NCBI RefSeq assembly: GCF_036711975.1
Contig: NC_091966.1
Coordinates: 15,569,501 to 15,633,500 of the forward strand
Reading direction: 5' to 3'
Source of the DNA: Onthophagus taurus
Lineage: Eukaryota; Arthropoda; Insecta; Coleoptera; Scarabaeidae
DNA: 64,000 bases
Shown in pieces: positions 48,336-58,400 of this stretch (position 1 is the first letter of the stretch; every line of letters begins with the position of its first letter). Under the pieces are notes generated by a model, which was not told where the DNA came from, searched no databases, and saw nothing but the letters and a program-made list of their open reading frames with translations. Position numbers and translations under genes: made by a program.

Positions 48336-51300
48336 TTATATTAAAAAATTCGCTTCAAGAAATCGTTGATAACTTTTTCCTTTATGAAGTACGTTTTTGA
48401 TATCTTCAATCGTTTTGAAATTTCCACGAAGTTTCCTACAAAAATAATTATATTTATTAACAAGTTATCTCACTTTATGCAATAATTAACATATCGCTGG
48501 AAATAAAGTTTCCATAGCTTGTTTAATAATTAAATAGCGGTGGAAGTTGATCTTGTATCAAATCCAAAGAGAATTTTTAGATAAATTGAACAAGAGGTAG
48601 CGCACAGACTATAATAGTGAAATGATTGATGGTGAAAGAACACGGAAATGGAAGCGCGTTGCGTATTCTTCCCTCTGCCAAGCTACTATGACCTATACGC
48701 TGCTTGCGTGGGGCGGTGCGAGCATGTGCGATAGTGTTTTCAGACTACAGCGCAGAGTTATCAGAATTCTGGACAATTTGAAATATGGTGAGGAATAAAG
48801 GCTCTTTCATTAAACTAAATATTTTAACATTTCCATGCCTCCACATTTTGGAATGCGCTGTATATGCAAGGCATTGTATAAGTAAGTTTGAAACAAATGG
48901 AGATGCTCACAGTTACAACACTCGTAACAAAGACTCGCAATACTATAGATTGTCCAGAAACCAGAGAAGTTTTAACTACATTGCCCCAAAGTTATTTAAT
49001 AAATTGCCAAAAACTGTACAGATGCTCCCGACTGCTAGATACAAAAATTACTTGAAGAGCTTCTTGTCAAGGCGCGCTTTCTATTTGGTTGAAGAATTTT
49101 TATCTTGTGACATGACATGTCACGAGTGCATAAATTCATGAATATGTATGTTTACATGAAATTTGTATTGAAAAAATGTGTTTATTTTTTTTTAATATGT
49201 TTCTTTTTTCCCAGTTTTGAACTTTTATTGTATTTTATCATTTTATTGCGCCTTTTCTCGGTTTTTTTTTCTTTTTTTTTTGACATGTGTAAGTATTGTA
49301 AAGTATTTATAGCACTTATTCTATGAAATCAGCTAAGTTAAGACACCATTTTGAAATAAAGCACCCAGAGTTTCAGCAAATAAACACGGATTTAAAAAAA
49401 AAACAATTAAAGCATATTCAAAGAAACGTGTCCCACATTGCCGTACCAGCATCAAACAATTCAGTCATAATGGGCTCCTTTAAGGTATGTCAACTAGTAG
49501 CTCAAAAAGGCAAATCACATACTATTGCTGAAGATCTCATATTACCAGCAGCAAAAATTATGGTGTCCGCAATAATTGGCGATAAAGCTGCGAAAGAAAT
49601 TACACAAATTCCGTTGTCGAACAATACAGTGCAAAGAAGAATTTAAAGTATGGCAGAAAACAGAAAAGATCTTTTAATACAAAGAGTTCGTGTGTCACCT
49701 TGGTCCTGTTCTTTGTAGATTTCTTAATTGACATCACCACAGAAGAAATATTTGAAAAATTAAATACGTTTTTCAAAAAAAAAAAAATCGATTGGGCGAA
49801 ATGTATTGGTGTAAGCACAGACGGTGCCAAAGCTATGTCCGGAAGAATAACAAGTCTGAAGTCGAGAATAAAGCAAGTATCTTCATCTGCAGAGTGGTAC
49901 CATTGTGCTATACATCGAGAAGCGATGGTTACAAAAAGAATTCTTGCAGAATTAATAATAATAATATTTATTGGCATAACCCACATACTTTACATATTTA
50001 ATATAAAAAAATCAAACATGAATATACAAAAAAAAATTTACAAAAGCAATATATATTATAATAGAACGGGGTTGCAACTAAATGGACTGCATTTGGCTCG
50101 TAACATAGTCACGATCCACTCCTCCACGTAGCCCGCAGAAAAAAAAAGAAAAACTATAGATAGATGGATTAAGCTAAATACCTCAAACAGCTCTTGACCA
50201 GAACCAAAAATTGACCAATTTGAACACATAAATAATAAATATTTATATATAAATAAATATTTTATGACGGCCTTTTTAAATTCATATCTCGACTTAAAAC
50301 AAAAGCAACGATTAAGATCAGTGAAATACTTTGCAATATTGTATGAAAATGATTTCTTAAATAGTTGAGGCCTTGGAATTGCGACCTGACCTCTGAATCG
50401 AGTACCGAGATTGTGAATATCAGTTCTGTAAGTTATACGACAGTACAGATAAGGAGGCATTCGCCAAGTCAACACACTATGAAAAAACAAATCGGTATGT
50501 AAAAATCTTCTCCTCCACATATTTAGCCAATTGGCGGCCTCTAACATATGAGAAACATGCTGACGACGTTTAATACCATAGATAAAACGTAAGCAACTAT
50601 TCTGCACTCTCTGAATTCTACCAGCACTAACTTGATCTATAAACGAATGATAAAGTACATCACAGTAATTACAATGTGATAGTACAAATGACTCACATAA
50701 CAATTTTCTAAGTTTCACATTCAAAACCGTTTTGTGTGAATATAACATCTTTAAACTGGCAAACGCCCTCCTGACTAGGCAGGACACAAACTTCCTCAAT
50801 CTTAACTCTGAATCTATCCAGACTCCCAAATACCTGACCGAATCCTGATACATCACCTCAGCCCCTCCAATAAGCAATCCCAGATCCCGCTGCGCAGCCA
50901 GTTTATTTCTTCCATTCGCAAAGACCAAACCAACAGTTTTATCCGAATTTACCACTAAACCGTGATCATCCGCAAAGCGGAGAATCCCGGTCAAGTCCTG
51001 ATTGATTTGATTAGAAGCTAACGCAACATCCGATGGCTTAAAGGAGTAATATATCTGTGTATCATCCGCACAGAGATGATAGCGATAGGTACGAATGCAC
51101 TTTTGAATATTCAGTGTATATATCGAGTACAGCAATGGACCAAGCACTGAGCCTTGGGAACGCCCGATTTCACATAGAAAATGCTGGATCGACTGCCCCC
51201 ACACTCTGTGTACGATCTCGCAAATAATCATCCATTAACTGAACACCACACCAGCCCATCCCAACATAATGCAGTATACATAACAGCAACCTATGATCAA

Positions 51301-54300
51301 TCATATCAAAAGCCTTTGAAAAATCCAGAAGCAATGTGTGTAGCCGTAACAATGTCATCCATAACGTTTGCCAGCGCAGTGGCACACTGTAGCCAGATCT
51401 AAAACCTGACTGCAAATCGGGCAAGATTTCAAACTAATTTAGATGACCCATTAACTGTGATGCCAGTATCTTTTCCAGTACCTTAGACAGAACTGGAAGC
51501 ACCGATACGGGTCTAATATCATTTAAAGTGTGTGGACCAGATTTTTTAGGTAGTGGTACAACCAGCGAACATTTCCATTTATCTGGAAATACCGACGCAA
51601 TTATACATGCATTAATCGCGTGTGTGATGTAGGGCAGTAAAACAGGTAGACATAGTTTAATCATTTGTAAGCTTATACCGTCAGACCCGACAGAATTAGT
51701 TTTAAAAGTTAGTAAAGCCTTCATTACATCACTCTCCTCAACTGCAGAAAAATTCATAGCTAAGTCGCCGGTCACACCACAAACAAAATTTGAAGTGTAG
51801 TAGTTATAAATTTCATCTGGTGGAGATGCGAGTTGTATCGAATTAATGAAATGATCGTTAATAGTATCAGCATTAATTGTTTGATCAGATAAATTGATTG
51901 ATATGTTCTTCCTACCAAATTTCTCAAAGTATTCCACGTTTCTTTGGGCGATTTTGTACGCAAACAATAATCGAGATATGCCCTTTTTTCACTTTTAATA
52001 GCAGTAGCTGTCAACTTTGGGAATTACGTAAAGAAGTTAATGTATTCTTAATTGAAGAACAACGTTTTCAATGCCATCGCTTTAAATAATTCTACATTTC
52101 TTATCAAACTGGCTTACTTATCCTACATCTCTACTCATCTCAATGATTTGAATGTAAAATTACAAGGTGCAAATGTAAATTGTTTCCAGGTAAAAGACAA
52201 GATTGAAGCAACTATTTTGAAACTGGAATTATGGGAGAATCGACTTAAAAGCGGAAATGTGAAATCATTTCAAAACTTGTCGACATTGTTACATGTCTGA
52301 AGATACACTTCTAAATGAGGAAGCACAACTAATCTAAGAAGCACCTTCAGAAAATATTTTCCACTTGACAGAATTTTTCCCTGACAGAAGTAAGGCATGG
52401 ATTTGCAATCCGTTTATTATAAAAGATTATATGGATATGGAGGTCAAGGAAGCAGATTTTATTGACTTAGTTACCAATGGAGAGCTTCAAATTCTGAGTC
52501 TGATTTCTGGGCTTACGTTTTCAATGAATCGCCGAATTTAGGAAACAATCTTTGTGAACAAATTTTTCGTCTTTACTTCTAGGTTTATTAATTTGTCCAG
52601 GGGTTTAATTTTTTTATTTAGTATAGGCCAACAAACGATTTTATTAGGTCCATAGTTAAATCTAATTGGGAATTGTTGTATTAGACTATAAAAATTCTTA
52701 TAGTAACAAAAAAAAAACTAAACTTATCTTGAATTTACACAACCAACTTCTTGAAGATTAGACTATTTTGGAAATTATAAGTATAATTTATAATTTTTAT
52801 TTACCTGAATAATAAAATTTGTTCTGCAGTTTTAACTCCAATAGTATGTAAAGTCATCACAGCCTTCAAAGAACCTTCATTTAATATTTCCAAAATATGA
52901 TCACAATGATTTTCAACTTTTTGCTTTTTAATAACTTTCATAGACCTATCACTTACACCCTTCCTTGACTTATTTGTTTTATTAACACTCTTTTTATTTG
53001 ATTTATGTACATCACCAACAGTTAAGCGAACAGTTTGTCTTTTTATTCTTGTACTTTTCCTTAGACTGACAGACATAATCGATGAAATGTTACTTGTAGT
53101 AATTTCACTGCTTTCCATAGATAATCTAGATTCAAATTGATTATCCGTACTGAGTGTTTTGGCAAATTCATTATATTCGTTGGTTGTATTAGGGGAAGAG
53201 GTTTTTTTAAGTTTTGAAGCATTTCTTGTCTTCATAGTATTTGGTAAAAGTGGAACTTTAAAAATATTTGGTGAAGAAGAATTTTTAATATCCTCATTAT
53301 TTTGTTTAAGATCATCAAAAACAATTTTTTCCATTGCAGATGTCGGATTATTACTATTATTAGTTATAGTTTTTAAAGGCACACTTTTAGAATCATCAGA
53401 TTTAAATTTTTTTAAACAACTTTGCTGATTTTCATCACTATAATCATCATATTTTCGATGAAAACTAGAAATTCTAAACCAAAAAATTATGTAACAATTA
53501 AAATTAAAGAAAAGAAAATTACCTTGTTGATCTTCTTAAGGGAGTTTGTGTTTTCATTAAATTATTTATTGTAGAAACCAATTTAGATTCAATTTCAGCT
53601 ACACATCTTCTCACAATTGGACTAATATTAATTGCTTGATCCTCTACATTATCCAAATTGTAAGTAAATTTTGGTGGTAATGGAACACGTATTGGTTTTC
53701 TTAAAGCTGTGGAAGTCTGAATTGGACCAAAAGCTTTCATTGGTGTTAAATATTGTGATGACTTTTTCTATAAAAAAAATTACAATGTTATATTTTTCTA
53801 AGAAAATTCTAATCAAGATTAAAGCAACTTACAATTGAAGTATTAATCATAGAAAAAGCTTCAGGTTTATTACCAATTCTTTTAACCCTTTTTGCAAAAT
53901 CTAAAGTTTGAAGTGTTTCTGTAGTATCTGTTAATTTTGAGCTTACACAAGCGATTAAAGTGATGAAATTCTTTTTGCAGAGTGAATCTAAGTGTTAATC
54001 AGTACATAAAATTAGTTAGAACTAAAACAATGAAGTTAAAAAAGTTTTATTACCTTTTAGAAGTGTTGTAATCATTGCTTGCCTATATGGGACATAGTTT
54101 TGATTGGAAGAGAGTGCATTAATTACTTGTCCAAGGCATAATAAACCTTTATTTATGTTAATTCCTTCATGAAAACAGTTTCCAGCACTTCCAGTTTTTC
54201 TTATACTTTCAGAACCAGCTAAATCGACAAAGTTAAATTTTGAACAAGTTACAGAACCTCTATCAAAAAAATAAATTATATTGCTTTTAATTTTAAGTAA

Positions 54301-54999
54301 TTAATTATATACCCATTTGAGATTTTACAATATAATGTATAAATAGCATGAGATCTTGAGCTTTTAGAGTTCTGTAAAGTACCCCCAGTTCTCCTATTTT
54401 TACTTGCTATTGAGAATAACTGTTGAGCTTCAGCTAAATCATAAACAGGAACTCTTTTTAAATCAGGTACTTGAAAGCCTTTCACAGATAAAGCAACTTT
54501 ATGGTCGTCTAGTAAATCAAAAACTTTTTCATTGTATATTTCGTAAAGTGAAACTTCAGTGTAGATTTCCATCTCATTGTTGATTTGTTGGAAAATCTCT
54601 TTAAAAGTCCTATTTATCATACCCATATTTTCTTCATCCATTTGTGGATAACCCATAGTGTAAGTTTTACCAGTTCCAGTTTGTCCATAAGCAAAAACAG
54701 TGCAGTCAAAGCCTTTTAATAACTTATCAATCATGGGTCTGACTATTTCATTGAAAACATCAATTTGACTGGAATCACCATCAAATATGTGGTCTAAATT
54801 AAAATGTTGTCGGTCGGATACAGTTAAAATCTATATTAAAATATTAAATAATTAAATTTTGTTAGGTTAAATTTAAAAAGAGTGTAGTTACTGGTGGATT
54901 ATTTGATATCACTTTTAAATTGCATCCATTTGCTGAATCTTGAATTGATTGTGGTCGAATCCTTACTGCCACATTTACAAATTCTAAAGTATTGTCCAT
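48336..54999 (-). CDS. KIF22: Kinesin-10 family chromokinesin (KIF22/Kid-like)
   Basis: Seven coding exons on the minus strand: 54999-54892, 54830-54313, 54259-54054, 53987-53833, 53767-53523, 53473-52805 and 48435-48336. Phases match throughout, giving 666 aa, the usual KIF22 length. The N-terminal motor has VAVRIRP, P-loop GQTGTGKT (85-92), switch I NSKSSRSH (190-197) and switch II DLAGSE (221-226). A basic, Ser-rich middle follows. The C-terminus (about 603-666) is a helix-hairpin-helix DNA-binding domain. Its second half (KLRGNFKTIEDIKNVLHKGK) lies in the distant last exon. Kid proteins bind chromosome arms and drive polar ejection in mitosis. Intron 6 is 4.37 kb and carries a hAT with a nested LINE. 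The 5' end faces the trihelix gene across 468 bp. Confidence 0.95.
48600..49150 (+). pseudogene. LINE RT C-terminal tail
   Basis: The plus strand reads WKRVAYSSLCQATMTYTLLA, WGGASMCDSVFRLQRRVIRI, then after a break HSYNTRNKDSQYYRLSRNQR and APKLFNKLPKTVQMLP. These are the conserved end of CR1/Jockey ORF2 proteins (LSYGxxxWGG, NTRxK, KxFNxLP). It is truncated at 5' and lies in kinesin intron 6. Confidence 0.8.
49290..52580 (+). pseudogene. hAT transposase (ZBED5/Buster-like), interrupted by a LINE
   Basis: The left part has the end of a BED-type finger (SAKLRHHFEIKHPEF), then SNNSVIMGSFKVCQLVAQKG, CIGVSTDGAKAMSGRI and SSAEWYHCAIHREAM. The right part, after the LINE at 49953-52005, resumes as ELRKEVNVFLIEEQR, LAYLSYISTHLNDLNVKLQG, VKDKIEATILKLELWENRLK and, after stops, DFIDLVTNGELQIL. 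This is the order of Buster-type hAT transposases. About 90 residues between the halves are absent, so the LINE insertion was accompanied or followed by a deletion. Frameshifts confirm inactivity. Confidence 0.85.
49953..52005 (-). mobile_element. 5'-truncated Jockey/CR1-like LINE nested in the hAT
   Basis: The minus-strand ORF2 remnant runs from linker to C-terminus: SVGSDGISLQMIKLCLPVLL, RPVSVLPVLSKVLEKILASQ, LLDFSKAFDMIDHRLLLCIL, SQGSVLGPLLYSIYTLNI, CADDTQIYY, and a 391-codon terminal frame ending near 50056. The catalytic YADD reads CADD. A few frameshifts separate blocks. The 3' end has (ATT)n repeats at 49953-49968. The endonuclease and ORF1 are missing. Confidence 0.88.
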
Positions 55000-55467
55000 T
55001 GTTGTTATTTATGACCAGTAATTTTAAATTTAATACTTGTTTTTTTGATTTACGTTTAATGCTTTAAACGGCGTGTAAATACACATAAATACTGGACAAA
55101 TGCGCAATCTATCTGCGCAGCTTTCAAATGTTTGAAAACAAACAATTAATTTAAATTGTTACTTTATTCTTGGCTTAAAATGTTTCAAAAAATCTTATTT
55201 AAATTTATAATTTGATTTGTTCCTCTTTATACTGAGTAGTGAATCAAGATAAAGAAAGCCAATTTAAAGTTCCAACGAAAATAATCGAATTAATATTCGG
55301 CTATTCTCGACAGCTATACAGCGCAGGCAAACCAACATCAAACGTGGTTGGTAACAGTTGGTAACAGTTGATAAACAGCAGACATTTTAGCAAACCCAAA
55401 ATCTGTTCAATAGCAAACAGTGTTTGTTGTTTTTGTATAATCATTTAAATTCGAATTCGGCTAAAAA
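55000..55467. promoter_or_regulatory. Shared divergent promoter region
   Basis: 468 bp separate the kinesin ATG (-) and the trihelix-gene ATG (+). It contains a direct repeat TTGGTAACAG (about 55349 and 55359), and no TATA box was evident. Bidirectional use is inferred from the arrangement. Confidence 0.5.
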
Positions 55468-58400
55468 ATGGCAGAATCCCGTAACTATTCATTTAATGGT
55501 CTAGTATATACTATAGTTGAACACCAATCGATTCATGAAAAGTTAACTGGTATGTACCCTACTAGCAAAATGCTTTATAATTTTAAAATTATATAAAATT
55601 TTTCTATTTTATTGTTAATTTATTATTGCATTTGAAACGAATTTGCTTTATTAATGCTGCACCGATGATAGTTTTACTTCTGACAACTGAACTGATTTAT
55701 TATTATATTTATTATACAGGTGTGTATAAATTGGCGGGAAAACTATACGTGACGATATTCTTCGTTTGATTCTGAAGTGAAAATCGTAATGCAAAAATGT
55801 TGTACCTTGCTTCGTACCTGTTCACGAGGTTCTCAAACGTCGGACAATTAGTTCATAAATAATCATTAATATTGAAAATCTGTTGATGGAAATAGCTGCA
55901 ATTTAGTATAAAAAGAACTTTCTCCACGACTACCTTACAATATATACCTTATGAATGAGTTTTCTAAAACAAAATGGTAGTTATTTTTCACGGAGTGAAT
56001 AATAGCGGTGAATAATAATCATTATCCACGGGTAGCCATCTTGACCAGACTAATAATAATTATTTGAAACGTTAAAAGTTCAAAAAACGTCAATTTAATT
56101 CAATTTTTTAGGAGTTTCTAAATGTTTGACATTAAAAAAACCTAAACAAATTCCTTTTTTCGTATGATTTAAGCATAAATTAATTAATTTTCGTAAAGAA
56201 AACGACGTTTTATAAAACTGACACTTAATTTTGACAAATTGTTGTGAAGTTGGTTACAGTTAGTAACATTGAATTTGTGTCACATTGACGTTTAACCTTT
56301 ATTCAAAAATTTATTTAAAAAATAAATTTATGGAATCAATTTCAATAGTCGTGGACAAAGTATAGTATTCTACTCGCATATAATGAGCTATTATTCACTC
56401 AGGTTAATTATGCCACTCGCTACGCTCGTGAAATAAACTGAACTTTCGTGAATAATAGCCCTCATTATATGCTCATATAATAATATACTATTGTCCACAA
56501 CTACCTTAATATATACCTTATGAATGAGTTTTCTAAAACAAAATGGTAGTCATTTTTCACGGAGTGAATAATAGCGGTGAATAATAATCATTATTGATCA
56601 TTCAGGGGCATTCACGGGTAACCAACTTGACAGACTAATAATAATTATTTGAAACGTTAAAATTTTACGTTTCACGTCAATTTAATTCAATTTTTTAGGA
56701 GTTTCTAAATGTTTGACATTAAAAAAACCTAAACAAATTCGTTTTTTCGTATGATTTAAGCATAAATTAATTAATTTTCCTAAAGAAAACGACGTTTTAT
56801 AAAACTGACATTTAATTTTGACAAATTGTTGTGAAGTTGGTTACAGTTAGTAACATTGAATTTGTGTCACATTGACGTTTAACTTATTTTCAAAAATGTA
56901 TTTAAAAAATAAATTTATGGAATCAATTTCAATAGTTGTGGACAAAGTATAGTATTCTACACGTATATAATGAGGTATTATTCACTCAGGTTAATTAGGC
57001 CACTCGCTACGCTCGTGACATAAACTTAACTTTCGTGAATAGTAGCCCTCATTATATGCTCATATAATAATATACTATTGTCCACAACCATATAAGTATA
57101 ATATAAATATTTTCTATGGTCGAACACTACCTTATAATATATACCAGGTATTACCACATATTTTTCACGGAGTGAATAATAGCGGTGACCCATTATACTG
57201 GTAGTCAACTTGACAGACTAATAATTATTATTTGAAACGTCAAAATTTCAAAAAACGTCAATTTATTCAATTTTTTAGGACTTTCTAAAGGTTTGACATT
57301 AAAAAAAAATAAACTAATTTTTTTGTTCAATTTTACCTTCGAAATTGTTAGTTTCTAGCTTGGATACTAGTGTTGAAAGTTGTTATTTGCATTCACTCTG
57401 CTGACTTTCATAGAAACGAGTGAGTGAAAATTTTTTTCAACCACTATTAGCTAAATATAAAACCTTTTTCGAAAACTGCTATTAAAAGTTGACTTTTGCG
57501 TAGTACTTAGCGACCGTCAAAACGATAGTTTTTTGTCAATAGGAAACATAATTACTGTACGAGTGTGGAGAATTGCACGACGAGGTCGTAGACCGAGTCG
57601 TGTAATCACACGAGTTGTATTATGGTGCTCGTTACAATGAATTAAGTCTGTTCTGATTGGGCTAAAAATGCGTTACGTAATGAAACCAGTGCGGTAATGA
57701 ACTTCATTACGCCACTCAAATCACCTCAAATGAGTGTGGTAATGTGTGTGGGTCGCGTAAGTATGTTTATTAGACTTTTTTGTCTATTTTCAACTCGAGA
57801 ATACACTGATTGTACAATATATCCAAAAACAAAAATAGAATAGAGAATAATTTTAATATTGCCCACAAATGGCGAGTTCCAGACCTTAGTATGTTCTAAG
57901 TCTGTGCCAACCTTAAAATAATATAAAGTAGAGTTGTGAATATGGATGATGAAAAAAAAATAGTATACAGACAAGATATACATATACAAGTGTTAAATAA
58001 AAATGCATTACGTAATGAAACCAGTGCGGTAATGAACTTCATTATGTAACTCAAATCACCTCAAATGAGTGCGGTAATGATGACTTATCCAAGCAGTCGT
58101 AGATAATAGTATATTAAAAAACAAGTTTCGTAAGACACGTTTGAAATGCACGAATTCAAGTTGAAAAACGAGTGGCGAAGCCAAGAGTTTTTTAATGAAT
58201 GAGTGCTTTAAGTCTTATGAAACGTGTTTTTTATGCTATTTTTTGTAATTCGCGTTTTTATCATTTTTTTTCTCAAAAATAAAATAAATTTTGACAATGT
58301 AGGGAAATAGGTATGTGGCAGTTGGTAACATCGTAACACTTGAAAATAGAAATTTAAATTGACAAATAGAAACTGTCAAAACACAAAACGTATTCACCTG

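Noticed and set aside
52690-52760. A nearer candidate for the last kinesin exon (acceptor at about 52768)
   Set aside because: It adds only a few residues before a stop and does not resemble the second half of the HhH, whereas 48336-48435 does, with correct phase.
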